Below, piece after piece: positions 8,570 through 17,224 of a stretch of 64,000 nucleotides of DNA. The position numbers and the translations under genes were made by a program. The notes beneath the pieces are model-generated. The model saw nothing but the letters and a program-made list of their open reading frames with translations, did not search any database and was not told the origin of the DNA. The stretch spans positions 1 to 64,000 of IMG/VR virus record IMGVR_UViG_3300022927_000011; one strand, 5' to 3'. The stretch's first letter is position 1, and each line of letters begins with the position of its first letter. Origin of the DNA: a virus.

Positions 8570-8601
8570 AGATCGCCGGAGAAAAAGGCGGTTTTTAGGG
8601 G

Positions 8602-9102
8602 TTAAGTACGTATATAACTCATAAGTTCACCTACATTAAAATATAAATCGTCAAGACTTCCGTTGTTGTCAATAGTAAAATCAGCCATCCATTGTTCAAG
8701 GCTCATACTATTTCTACGTTCAGGAGGTAAGTAATCACTACGATCAACCCATATACAATAGTCGAACACACCTGTGTTTTTCATAGCGTGAAATTCTTTT
8801 TTATTTCGAAGCCCACAATAGATATCATAGGCTGCAAACATCTCTCTACCTAGAGTCGCTGCATCAGGAACATTATAATCGCAGATAGCATCATACCATT
8901 CTGCTCGGTGATTATGCCTGTCAGCGTAACACTGTTCTTCATTATCATATCCATACTTGTCCTTTAACTGATCGTAAATAAACAACTTGGAGCAAAACTG
9001 ACTACTGCTCTCAAAACTATAACCATACGTATCTCTTAATATTTCGCACACAGTATCTTTACCGTGTCGGCCGTGGCCAATAACTAGTAACTTTTTCTTC
9101 AT
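8602..9102 (-). CDS. Deoxynucleoside monophosphate kinase-like protein
   Basis: A 166-residue protein with an N-terminal P-loop, VIGHGRHGKDT at residues 7-17, as in phage dNMP kinases (T4 gp1 and relatives). A later DYCIWVDRSDYLPPE stretch resembles the nucleotide-kinase strand that precedes the lid. The expected reaction is ATP-dependent phosphorylation of dNMPs to dNDPs for phage DNA synthesis. This nucleotide-metabolism gene lies inside a tail gene cluster but has its own sigma-70 type promoter (TTGACA, 17 bases, TATATT) just upstream, within the end of the neighbouring gene. It can therefore be expressed early, unlike gp18 and gp13 around it. The exact nucleotide specificity cannot be read from the sequence. 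Confidence 0.7.
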   Translation of the reverse strand: MKKKLLVIGHGRHGKDTVCEILRDTYGYSFESSSQFCSKLFIYDQLKDKYGYDNEEQCYADRHNHRAEWYDAICDYNVPDAATLGREMFAAYDIYCGLRNKKEFHAMKNTGVFDYCIWVDRSDYLPPERRNSMSLEQWMADFTIDNNGSLDDLYFNVGELMSYIRT

Positions 9103-9108
9103 AAGTTT

Positions 9109-9137
9109 AATATAGCATATTATTTAGACTTTGTCAA
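9109..9137 (-). promoter_or_regulatory. Sigma-70 type promoter of the dNMP kinase gene
   Basis: On the minus strand: -35 TTGACA (9132-9137), a 17-base spacer and -10 TATATT (9109-9114), with an extended -10 TG one base upstream. The ATG follows at 9102. Spacer and -10 closely resemble those of the promoter at 17814-17842 (shared TAAATAAT and TG-N-TATATTAA). Confidence 0.75.
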
Positions 9138-9947
9138 TATCCATTTTGAAAAAAGATCTGCCCAATCAATGTGTGCTTGTTCGAGAGGATGGTCTGATTC
9201 TTTTCCACGTTTGTATTTGTTTTTTGTTGCCCAGTTATGAAATCCAAGGCCATCTTCTTTGTGTACATTATTAGGAAGATCCAATCTTGCGATCATGTCT
9301 TGTAAAAACACATTGTCTTGATTTAATAACTCTGGTTCTATATCTTTAAATGCCGACGTAAAAAAATATTTAATATTATGATTCTCAAGCCAGTTTGTTA
9401 AATATTCAAGTTGCTGTAGTGGATAATATACATGGTTATCGTGCGTGTCACGTCTAGCATAAAACTCTACGTGTGTTCGTGTTAAATGTTCTGACGCCCA
9501 CATTTGTCTTCTACTGTACAACATTTCATTTGAATAACCTCTAGTCTTACCGTCTCCGTCTGAAGGCAATGAAGTTAAAAATCTATCTTCGTGAGTTTTT
9601 ATTTTTCTACCTGCAGGATATATACTAGGATATTCTCTGCGTAAAATACTTGTCCACATTACAACTACAACAATGTCTTCTGGTTTGTGTATTTTTAAAT
9701 GGCGGCGAGTTTGATATATTACACGTCTAACTATACTGCCGTAATCTGCACCTGGCACAGCAGTATTATCAACTGTTGCATTGGGAAACATTTTTTCTTG
9801 AAGCAAGTTTGGCCATGCAGTATAGCTTATCTCGTAGCATATTCCTTTATGAATACGATCCCAACTTTCGTCTGCAAGTTCAGAGCCTGCTGTAAAACTA
9901 CAACCTCCTGCTATTACTTTTTTGATATTAGTAAATCTGTTATCCAA
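9120..9947 (-). CDS. SGNH/GDSL hydrolase-like protein
   Basis: A 275-residue protein with an SGNH-type layout: block I AGGCSFTAGSE (residues 13-23, putative nucleophile Ser17), NTAVPGADYGS near residue 61 supplying a Gly/Asn-type position, and DHPLEQAHIDWAD near residue 252 with an Asp-x-x-His-like end. Members of this superfamily cleave esters on sugars or lipids; here the target is unknown. The start is a TTG at 9947, overlapping the last eight bases of gp13, with no ATG available before block I, so translation is probably coupled to gp13. It may modify a surface glycan or be a virion enzyme; both are inference. Confidence 0.55.
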   Translation of the reverse strand: MDNRFTNIKKVIAGGCSFTAGSELADESWDRIHKGICYEISYTAWPNLLQEKMFPNATVDNTAVPGADYGSIVRRVIYQTRRHLKIHKPEDIVVVVMWTSILRREYPSIYPAGRKIKTHEDRFLTSLPSDGDGKTRGYSNEMLYSRRQMWASEHLTRTHVEFYARRDTHDNHVYYPLQQLEYLTNWLENHNIKYFFTSAFKDIEPELLNQDNVFLQDMIARLDLPNNVHKEDGLGFHNWATKNKYKRGKESDHPLEQAHIDWADLFSKWILTKSK

Positions 9948-10698
9948 TTAAAAATCCGTAGCCAACACCACCTGCAACAGACATAGCTAAGTCGTTGTCA
10001 AGTTTTTCCATTTCTTGTTGAGCTTCGGCTTTAAGTGAATCACCGTTAAGTGTAGTGCCGCCACCAGGGCCAGCAATAGTAGCAAACTTACTACGTGCTT
10101 CACCTAACATATATTTACAGTTAGCAAGAGTATATTCCTTAATCCATTGAAATGCTTTGTAGTCTTTGTACAACTCAAAGTCAGGTCTATGATTATAACA
10201 ATACAGCAATACTTCTTCCTCAGCTCTTGGTCTTGTTAATATAGTTAGTTTTTTTGTACTAGTGTTCCAAACAAATTCGATAAAACTACCGAACATTCTT
10301 CCTACTAGTTCTTGTTGTTGAGCAAAGAAATCGTATGTAGCAAGTCCGCCTATGCCGCTACCTGCCAACAAGTATGTGTTTGTATAAGCAAGGTTAAACG
10401 GTTCAAATGTTGTTCCGCCACTGTTGCCGCCAAGTCTACTTCCTACACTACGTCTATGAACTTTACGTACCTCGATTATTTCATTAGGTAGTGTATATGC
10501 ATTTACATCTTCGGTTAGTGCAAGAGTAATATAACTTTCTTCAACGCTGTTTTCGCTGCGTTGTCTATATCGTGCAGTTGCTTTTCCTAGTGCAGTTTCG
10601 TAGTGTATAGGATCTAGTTCTACATCTACCATTCCGCCACCTAGAAAGGCATTTACGTAATCAAATATTTCTTGTTTCTGTGTTGTAAGTTCGGCCAT
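9940..10698 (-). CDS. 13: Neck protein gp13
   Basis: A 252-residue protein similar to T4-like gp13 neck proteins. The start reads FDYVNAFLGGGMVDVELDP, followed by ALGKATARYRQRSENSVEES, which is the pattern of this family, then FIEFVWNTSTKKLTI and WIKEYTLANCKYMLGEARSKFA in the C-terminal half. In T4 gp13 works with gp14 to close the portal after packaging and to offer a tail attachment site. The ATG at 10698 has a GGAG ribosome site and a CATAAATA late promoter that is back-to-back with that of gp14 on the other strand. It lies head-to-head with gp14 instead of in the same operon as in T4. Confidence 0.82.
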   Translation of the reverse strand: MAELTTQKQEIFDYVNAFLGGGMVDVELDPIHYETALGKATARYRQRSENSVEESYITLALTEDVNAYTLPNEIIEVRKVHRRSVGSRLGGNSGGTTFEPFNLAYTNTYLLAGSGIGGLATYDFFAQQQELVGRMFGSFIEFVWNTSTKKLTILTRPRAEEEVLLYCYNHRPDFELYKDYKAFQWIKEYTLANCKYMLGEARSKFATIAGPGGGTTLNGDSLKAEAQQEMEKLDNDLAMSVAGGVGYGFLIG

Positions 10699-10714
10699 AG
10701 TTTGTCTCCACTAG

Positions 10715-10729
10715 TATTTATGCTAAATA
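10715..10729. promoter_or_regulatory. Back-to-back late promoters for gp13 and gp14
   Basis: TATTTATGCTAAATA is a near-palindrome holding two late elements: CATAAATA on the minus strand (10715-10722) for gp13 and GCTAAATA on the plus strand (10722-10729) for gp14. They share one base. The gp14 ATG follows five bases after its element. Confidence 0.65.
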
Positions 10730-10734
10730 TACAT

Positions 10735-11889
10735 ATGCCAAGACTTAGTTTATACAGACCCGAGAAAACAAAAGATTATTCCTTCCTAGATGGTATTGTC
10801 TACGAACAGTTTACCGTTGGAGGGACTGATTTTAATATTCACAAGTATCTTGGTCCAAAGACCACATTGGCAGATGATGCAACAGTTGAACAGCCTGTAT
10901 ATGATGTTGTAAAAGAAACAAACATACAAGATTTATTATTTCTTGAAAACAGAGACAGAAAGTATGATGCTGATATATACACAATCAGAGGTCATTACAA
11001 CTTGCAAGATCAAGACTTTGATTTGAGTCAGTTTGGATTGTTTTTACAAAACGATACATTGTTTATGACTATACATATTAATAGTAGTGTAAAAACACTA
11101 GGTAGAAAAATAATGCCAGGTGATGTAATAGAACTGCCGCACATGAAAGATGAATATGCTGCAAATGATTACAACATTGCACTAAAACGATTTTATGTAA
11201 TAGACGAAGTTACTAGAGCAGCAGAAGGATTTAGTCAAACTTGGTATCCGCACTTGTATAGATTACGTGCAAAACAAATACTAGATTCACAAGAATACAA
11301 AGACATACTAGATCTTCCAGCAGAAGAAGGTAGTGCAAATACGCTTAGAGATGTACTTAGTACTTACGAAAAAGAAATGCAAATAAATGAAGCTATTATA
11401 GCGCAAGCAGAAGTTGATGTTCCTCTTAGTGGATATTCTACTATACAGTTCTACACACTACAACTGTCTGATTCAGGCGAAATTGAAATTGTAAGTACTG
11501 ACTATGACAGTTTATTAGCTGATGATCAGATAACAGCTGACACTGTTTTTGTTACACCTGATGGAAATGGATATCAAGGATATTTAGTTGGCGATGGTAT
11601 TCCTCCAAATGGAGCACCATACGGACAAGGTATTGGGTTTCCGGGTGCACCTGAAAACGGAGACTATTTTTTAAGAATTGATTTATCTCCTAATAGATTG
11701 TTTAGATATGACGGAAATAGCTGGCGCAAAATAGAAGATGCAGTAAGAACCACACTCACACAAACAAGTGGTCGCGATACTCTAAAAGGCACGTTTATAA
11801 ACAACACAACAGTAAATAGTATTAGCGGAGAAGAGGTTGTTGAAAGACAGGCTCTAAGTAAAGCTCTTAGAGCAAAGGCAGGTGACTAA
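10735..11889 (+). CDS. 14: Neck protein gp14
   Basis: A 384-residue protein starting MPRLSLYRPEKTKDY. I chose the ATG at 10735 because longer versions would run through the promoter region and lack similarity. The first 210 residues follow the T4 gp14 layout: GGTDFNIHKYLGP near residue 33, ETNIQDLLFLENRDRKYD near residue 63, and IMPGDVIELPHMKDEY, which matches the gp14 block describing a paired head-tail neck strand. The C-terminal part is an extension with YDGNSWRKIED, a short W-motif also found in gp15 and gp18 here. It pairs with gp13 and gp15 at the head-tail junction. Its stop overlaps the gp15 start by one base. Confidence 0.75.
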   Translation: MPRLSLYRPEKTKDYSFLDGIVYEQFTVGGTDFNIHKYLGPKTTLADDATVEQPVYDVVKETNIQDLLFLENRDRKYDADIYTIRGHYNLQDQDFDLSQFGLFLQNDTLFMTIHINSSVKTLGRKIMPGDVIELPHMKDEYAANDYNIALKRFYVIDEVTRAAEGFSQTWYPHLYRLRAKQILDSQEYKDILDLPAEEGSANTLRDVLSTYEKEMQINEAIIAQAEVDVPLSGYSTIQFYTLQLSDSGEIEIVSTDYDSLLADDQITADTVFVTPDGNGYQGYLVGDGIPPNGAPYGQGIGFPGAPENGDYFLRIDLSPNRLFRYDGNSWRKIEDAVRTTLTQTSGRDTLKGTFINNTTVNSISGEEVVERQALSKALRAKAGD

Positions 11890-13592
11890 TGCAATACTTT
11901 TATGATGGACAAATACGTAGATACATTACACAGATTGTAAGAGCATTTAGTAACTTTAGCTATCGTGACGGCGACGGTGATATCAAAGTAGTTCCGGTAT
12001 TGTACGGAGATATTACAAGACAAGTTGGCAGTATTATTAGAGAAAACAGTGATAACAAACTACCAAGTGCTCCTCGAATGGGTGTGTATATTACTAGTTT
12101 GCAAATGGACAGATCGCGATTGAGTGATAGTAGTTATGTTAGTAAAATCAATCTTAGAGAAAAACAGTTTGATGAAAACACTAGTAGTTATATAGCACAA
12201 CAAGCCAAGGGATATACAGTCGAACGATTGCATCCAACTCCTTACACACTGAGTGTTAATGTTGACGTATGGTCAACTAGTACTGATCAAAAACTACAAA
12301 TACTTGAACAAATTTTTATGTTATTTAATCCAGACTTAGAGTTTCAAACATCTGACAACTATGTAGATTGGACTAGTTTAAGTGCATTGTATTTAGAAGA
12401 TATTAACTTTAGTAGTAGAACTATTCCTGTAGGAACGCAAGATGACATTGATGTTGCTACACTAGGATTTACAGCACCAATATACATTTCGCCACCTAGT
12501 AAAGTTAAAAAACTAGGCATTATAACAGATATTATCACAGGTGTTTACAGTCAAGATGCTGGCACTATTAGTTTAGAAGGGTTTAATCCTCCTACTACAT
12601 CGGATCAGGGTGTTGCAAGTGGTGTTACTGTATTACCAGATGGTACTGTTGTTAATGCAGGAAATGTTGGTATTACATCTACCTCAAGTGTAAGTAACAC
12701 AGGATTAGATTTAAGCAATCCACTAGTTGTAAGTTATAGAGATTTTGATATTATAATTAATGACGACGAAGCCAAACTAGCTAAAAATAAAAAACTTCGA
12801 TTAGGCGATATTAGTTGGTTAAATATTTTAGAAGCAGAGCTGCCGTCAAAATATCAACCCAACATAAGTCAAATAAGATTGCGCAGAGCAGAACTTAGTG
12901 GTGAAATAATTGGAACGTTTAATATCCCAAGCAATGATACTCATACAATGATTATCGATTGGGACGAGGACACATTGCCGGCTAACACTATTATAACAGG
13001 ACCGTCTAAGACGGATGGAACTATTGATTATATTATTAATCCTATAACTTATAATCCTCAGACAGTAAAAACACCTGGTGTTAGATTATTATTATTAGGA
13101 CCAATAGGTTATAAAGTTGAACGTAGTTTTAAAGCTACTACCAGTAGTAATAGAATAGATACTGATATAGACTTTACTATTACTACTAGCGAGTTGGCCG
13201 ATAGAGCAGGAGATGAACGTGTTACAAGTTTTGAAGTATTTGTAAACGGAACACCAGTAGCAGCAACAAAGTCAAACATTGATGATAAGTTTATTATAAA
13301 TCTAACTACAGCATACAGCATCGACGACAATATCTCGTATGTGCTCAATCTAAACGAAAAAGGTCCTGATGCTTGGAAAAATGCAGATAATACAGACTTT
13401 TCAGCTGATGCAAATGATATAGTTGAATGGGATGGATCTAAATGGGTTACTATTTGGAACTCTAGCAATGACAATGAAACTACATACGTTACTAATGTAA
13501 CTACTGGGCAGCAGTTTTATTGGAACGGATATTATTGGCAAAGTGCAGTTGATGGTTATTATCCACGAGGAACTTGGACTATTACACTTTAA
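11889..13592 (+). CDS. 15: Tail sheath stabiliser and completion protein gp15, with long C-terminal extension
   Basis: A 567-residue protein; T4 gp15 has 272. The start MQYFYDGQIRRYITQIVRAF and the following VVPVLYGDITRQ match the gp15 family (FYnss-RRY...LFSN, VPvtYgs). HPTPYTLSVNVDVWS near residue 117 and QILEQIFMLFNPDLEF near residue 138 match the conserved middle, where the chain resembles T4 residues before the C-terminal domain. In T4 gp15 forms the hexameric ring capping the tail end. Beyond residue 240 there is an additional domain rich in Thr, Asp and Asn, ending with WDGSKWVTIWN and a YWNGYYWQ motif. This extension is probably exposed at the neck. It forms a plus-strand operon with gp14. 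Confidence 0.8.
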   Translation: MQYFYDGQIRRYITQIVRAFSNFSYRDGDGDIKVVPVLYGDITRQVGSIIRENSDNKLPSAPRMGVYITSLQMDRSRLSDSSYVSKINLREKQFDENTSSYIAQQAKGYTVERLHPTPYTLSVNVDVWSTSTDQKLQILEQIFMLFNPDLEFQTSDNYVDWTSLSALYLEDINFSSRTIPVGTQDDIDVATLGFTAPIYISPPSKVKKLGIITDIITGVYSQDAGTISLEGFNPPTTSDQGVASGVTVLPDGTVVNAGNVGITSTSSVSNTGLDLSNPLVVSYRDFDIIINDDEAKLAKNKKLRLGDISWLNILEAELPSKYQPNISQIRLRRAELSGEIIGTFNIPSNDTHTMIIDWDEDTLPANTIITGPSKTDGTIDYIINPITYNPQTVKTPGVRLLLLGPIGYKVERSFKATTSSNRIDTDIDFTITTSELADRAGDERVTSFEVFVNGTPVAATKSNIDDKFIINLTTAYSIDDNISYVLNLNEKGPDAWKNADNTDFSADANDIVEWDGSKWVTIWNSSNDNETTYVTNVTTGQQFYWNGYYWQSAVDGYYPRGTWTITL

Positions 13593-13605
13593 AATAAGTA
13601 GTTGT

Positions 13606-14052
13606 ATGAACAAGATAATTTGCAGTGGTGCTTTATTTTATAGCCTTAAAACAAAACGATTTCTTTTTTTACATCGCACCAAAGGAAAAACAAAAAACCT
13701 TTGGGGATTAGTTGGTGGGACAAACGAAGGCATTGAAACACCTTGGGAAGGATTGCAAAGAGAAATAACTGAAGAAATAGGCAATCTTCCAAATATTAAA
13801 AAAACAATACCTTTAGAAACATTTATAAGCAGCGATAATCATTTTAGTTTTCACACATATCTTTGTGTAGTTGATAATGAATTTATTCCAGAATTAAATA
13901 ATGAGCATGATGGCTACGCTTGGGTAACATTTGGAAAATGGCCAAAACCTTTACATCACGGGTTGAGTAATACACTACGAAGTAAAACCAATCAAAAGAA
14001 ACTAGATACAGTTATACGGTTGGTAGATATAATATCTCAAACTGATTCTTAA
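13606..14052 (+). CDS. Nudix hydrolase
   Basis: A 148-residue protein with a complete Nudix box at about residues 38-60: GGTNEGIETPWEGLQREITEEIG fits G-x5-E-x7-REU-x-EE-x-GU, with the metal-binding glutamates of the REITEE segment intact. Such enzymes hydrolyse nucleoside diphosphates linked to another moiety (dNTPs, NDP-sugars, capped RNA, NADH); the substrate here is not evident. The start ATG at 13606 follows the gp15 stop by 13 bases, and no good ribosome site is visible. The 3' end overlaps the convergent glycosyltransferase gene by 41 bases. Linkage to glycosyltransferases could hint at sugar nucleotides, which is inference. Confidence 0.85.
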   Translation: MNKIICSGALFYSLKTKRFLFLHRTKGKTKNLWGLVGGTNEGIETPWEGLQREITEEIGNLPNIKKTIPLETFISSDNHFSFHTYLCVVDNEFIPELNNEHDGYAWVTFGKWPKPLHHGLSNTLRSKTNQKKLDTVIRLVDIISQTDS

Positions 14053-16642
14053 GCCATTCAAAATCATTAATTTTTACTAGTTCATCCGAATTGTCTGCAT
14101 TCATTTCGCCAAATGCTTTACCTGCTTTTGCTCCAGCAATAGCTGCTTTTCCAAAAGGTTTATCATCTCCTCTTGAGCACCATGCATCTAATCTAAAATC
14201 AGTTTCGTCATCTTTTTGTCTAGCAATAGTACGACTAGCAAGTTTACAACATTCTCTAAATCCACTACGCCATGCACTAAATGCATCTGTATTAAATGCT
14301 GTTGTATTACTCATTTTATCTACACCTTTAAACTTATCACTAATACTAGTAGTCATATCAGTTGTAGTTTCGTCAAGGTTTCTTGTTAATCGAGTGGGCA
14401 GAAGTTTGACGCCACCATACCCATACACTAGCCCGTTTACTGGATTATGACTTCTCCACACATGCACAGTATCTTTGCCGTCGATATCGTATGCAGGCAC
14501 ATAGTAATCAAACTCAAAGTCGTCTATTATTTCAGCATCGCCGTCAACAACCCAAAACATTTCTGTTTCAACTAACTCAGCAGCACGTTTATGAGCTGCA
14601 TGAATTCCTTTGATATCCATTACTCGTTTTGCTCTTGGATACTTTTCTTTTAGTTCATAGTAGTTGTCGTCGGCATTTGGTTCGCCATTACTAATAAACA
14701 CAATATCATACGGCTTTGGCATACTACCAACTTCGTCGTATTCTTTTTTGTTAACAAAAAATCTATAATCAATTTCTCGTTGACTAATATTCAACTGTTT
14801 ACTAACTAATGCAATACCGTCATAAAACTCGCTATTTTTCCAAACATGATTTATTCTACGTTCATATTGATTATGATGACTGATATAAAAATTCCAGTTA
14901 AAATCTTCATTAGGTAAAAACGAATCGTTTACAATCCAAAACATGTCTGTGTTACAGTTTTCTTTTGCTTCTAAATAATCTTGATAATCGTTTACTGTAT
15001 ATGTTGGATATTGTTTTGGTGTACTTGCTACAACATCATATTCTTTCTTTTTTATAAGAAAGCGGTGTTCAATTTCTTTTTCACTTACTAATACATTTTT
15101 ACTGTATAATACAATACCATCGTAGTTGTCGCCATTTAAAAATACGTGATTGATATTTCTATCAAATGTATTTTGATGACTAAAGTATAAACTAAAATCA
15201 AAATCTTTGTTTACATCAACGTCAGTAGGCACACCCCAAAACATTTCAGTGTCGGAGTTGTACAATGCATTTGTATAATCGTCATAGTTGTCAACTGTAA
15301 ACTTTTTATATTTTTTTGGTTTACTTGCTACAACTGCATGTTCTTTTTTATTAACATAAAATCTATGATCAAATTCTTTTTCAGATATAAGATCTATAGT
15401 ATTTAATAATGCAATGCCATCATAATCAACACCATTTAAAAACACATGATTTGTTGATCGGTCAAAAGAATCTTGATTGTGGAAATAGTTGTCCCATTCA
15501 AAATCACTCAACGGATCTACGTCAAATGGGATTAGCCACATCATATCACTGCCGCAACTATGAAATGCACTCTTGTATTGCTCATAGTTTTCAACTATAA
15601 ACTTTTCATAATCTTTTGGACCACTTGCTATAATGTCATGGTCAATTTTATGTTTTAGTTCTTTGTGTTCTATTTCTTCTTTGCTTACCAATGCTTGCTT
15701 ACTAAACAAAAATACACCATCGTACTTGTTTCCGTTTAGCCAAGCATGATTAGATTTTTTTTCACTACTATGATGACTAATATAATAATCAAACTCAAAC
15801 TTTTCATCAATAACAATGTTGTCTGAATATCCCCAGAACATATCAGTTGTCGAAACTTCAGTTGCGTACTTGTAATCTTCATAGTTGTTAATAACAAACT
15901 TATCATAGCATCGTGGATTACTTGCTAAAATTCTTACTTCTTTTTTATTAATAAAAAATCTATGTTTTATTTCTTTGTCTGTTAGCTCGCAGGATTTTGG
16001 ACAAAGTACAATGCCATCTAGTGTGTCTATATCGCCATTGCCAAACACATGTGGAATATTAAAACTCCACTCGTCTGGCTTGTAGCTAAACTTAAATGTA
16101 TCTCTTACTTCAGTATCATCGTACACTATCCAAAACATATCAGTAAAACTATTTTGTTTAGCTGTGTTTATGGAGTCAACTACCTGTACATCAAACCCTC
16201 TAGTTTCAAGATTCTTTAAAACTTTTGTATCTTCGCCAATGTAAAAAATATCAAACTTGTCTTTTCCTTTGTAAGGATCATAGTGTCCGCAAATATAAGC
16301 ATGTTGATTTACAGTATATTCACCTTTTTTAGTCGGAACTAATCTAACTCTATTCCAGTCTTTGACTTTTCGGCTATTTTCAAATACATAAGGAAACGCA
16401 TGTATACAAACTTCATCCTCAGCTTTTGGTTTAAAGAACCAAGGAAATGAACTATATGTTTCAATACTTTCGTCAACAACCCACACATAATCAGAATTGC
16501 AATCTAACTTCCAAACTTGTTCCAAATCTTCATAGTCGCTGGTTTTTACAACTGGATATTTTTCAAAAATATGATTCTTTAAAAAATCCTGTCCATTATG
16601 CACTGGTGTTCCAAATCTTTCAAATCTATCAATAGCTCTCAT
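14012..16642 (-). CDS. Multidomain glycosyltransferase-like protein made of 100-residue repeats
   Basis: An 876-residue protein. The start at 16642 is an ATG overlapping the TGA of the upstream glycosyltransferase gene (ATGA). The domain at residues 645-760 looks like a GT-A type glycosyltransferase core with FWVVDGDAE (DxD at 700-702), preceded by YPRAKRVMDIKG and HKRAAE. Upstream, residues 150-645 consist of five copies of a unit of about 100 residues. Each copy has a D/E-M-F/M-W motif, N-H-V/A-F/W-x-N-G, Y-D-G-I/V and K-K-x-E-x-x-V-x-A-S, but none keeps the DxD. A divergent further copy lies at residues 30-130. The C-terminal 110 residues are a separate helical domain. It probably acts on surface or virion glycans, but only the last core looks catalytic. 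Confidence 0.65.
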   Translation of the reverse strand: MRAIDRFERFGTPVHNGQDFLKNHIFEKYPVVKTSDYEDLEQVWKLDCNSDYVWVVDESIETYSSFPWFFKPKAEDEVCIHAFPYVFENSRKVKDWNRVRLVPTKKGEYTVNQHAYICGHYDPYKGKDKFDIFYIGEDTKVLKNLETRGFDVQVVDSINTAKQNSFTDMFWIVYDDTEVRDTFKFSYKPDEWSFNIPHVFGNGDIDTLDGIVLCPKSCELTDKEIKHRFFINKKEVRILASNPRCYDKFVINNYEDYKYATEVSTTDMFWGYSDNIVIDEKFEFDYYISHHSSEKKSNHAWLNGNKYDGVFLFSKQALVSKEEIEHKELKHKIDHDIIASGPKDYEKFIVENYEQYKSAFHSCGSDMMWLIPFDVDPLSDFEWDNYFHNQDSFDRSTNHVFLNGVDYDGIALLNTIDLISEKEFDHRFYVNKKEHAVVASKPKKYKKFTVDNYDDYTNALYNSDTEMFWGVPTDVDVNKDFDFSLYFSHQNTFDRNINHVFLNGDNYDGIVLYSKNVLVSEKEIEHRFLIKKKEYDVVASTPKQYPTYTVNDYQDYLEAKENCNTDMFWIVNDSFLPNEDFNWNFYISHHNQYERRINHVWKNSEFYDGIALVSKQLNISQREIDYRFFVNKKEYDEVGSMPKPYDIVFISNGEPNADDNYYELKEKYPRAKRVMDIKGIHAAHKRAAELVETEMFWVVDGDAEIIDDFEFDYYVPAYDIDGKDTVHVWRSHNPVNGLVYGYGGVKLLPTRLTRNLDETTTDMTTSISDKFKGVDKMSNTTAFNTDAFSAWRSGFRECCKLASRTIARQKDDETDFRLDAWCSRGDDKPFGKAAIAGAKAGKAFGEMNADNSDELVKINDFEWLKNQFEILYLPTV
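14708..16195 (-). repeat. Five tandem 300-bp repeat units in the glycosyltransferase-like gene
   Basis: Protein-level repeats with the aromatic M-F/M-W motif at residues 170, 269, 368, 468 and 568, a period of 99-100 residues (about 300 bp). The units are diverged at DNA level, pointing to an old expansion. Confidence 0.75.
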
Positions 16643-17223
16643 AGTATATTTGCCTTTATTCCAAAATGTGCAAGTTTGATACTTGCATCTATCCATACTT
16701 CATAACCGTGATGCATTGCTTGATTACAAAAGTATATATCCTCTCCGCTGAAAGTATCTAGTCGTTTGTTGTATTCGTGATCAAACCATGGCTTGGGTAG
16801 ATCATTGTACACACTTGTTTTTGTAAGCATACATCCCATACCAACTGCCCATACTTTGTGCAATCCAAAACTAGCATCTAATCTAGTGTCAGTATTTTCA
16901 CAATCAAGAAATGCTACTGTACGATACGGTGCATACCTAGTACTGTATTGACCTGCTACAATGTCTTTGTTGTGTGACAACAGAGTTTCAAAAACAGATG
17001 GCGGAAAATGCATATCGCTATCAAGCCATAAAATATGTGTAGCATTATTTTCTAATGCTTCTTTTACTAGTGCAGTTCGACTTTCAACAATCACACTACC
17101 ACAAACAATATGCAGATCAAAATCAACATTTTGTTTTGTTAATCTATTTGTTAAATGACAAAGACTGCGAGCAAACACTGTATTTACTTGATCACGTGCA
17201 GGAACACAAATACTTAGTTTCAT
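16639..17223 (-). CDS. Glycosyltransferase family 2-like protein
   Basis: A 194-residue protein starting MKLSICVPARDQVNTVFA, a typical GT-A nucleotide-sugar binding start. The motif HILWLDSDMHFPP at about residues 64-76 carries the DxD (DSD) metal site, and FSGEDIYFCNQAMHHGY near residue 158 is the usual acceptor-side E-D motif. The expected role is transfer of a sugar from an NDP-sugar; donor and acceptor are unknown. It is translationally coupled to the multidomain gene downstream (four-base overlap) and follows a 125-residue gene directly. Both may be driven by the sigma-70 promoter at 17814, which would make sugar modification an early function. A role in modifying host surface or fibres is inferred from the neighbouring fibre gene. 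Confidence 0.8.
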   Translation of the reverse strand: MKLSICVPARDQVNTVFARSLCHLTNRLTKQNVDFDLHIVCGSVIVESRTALVKEALENNATHILWLDSDMHFPPSVFETLLSHNKDIVAGQYSTRYAPYRTVAFLDCENTDTRLDASFGLHKVWAVGMGCMLTKTSVYNDLPKPWFDHEYNKRLDTFSGEDIYFCNQAMHHGYEVWIDASIKLAHFGIKANIL

Positions 17224-17224
17224 A

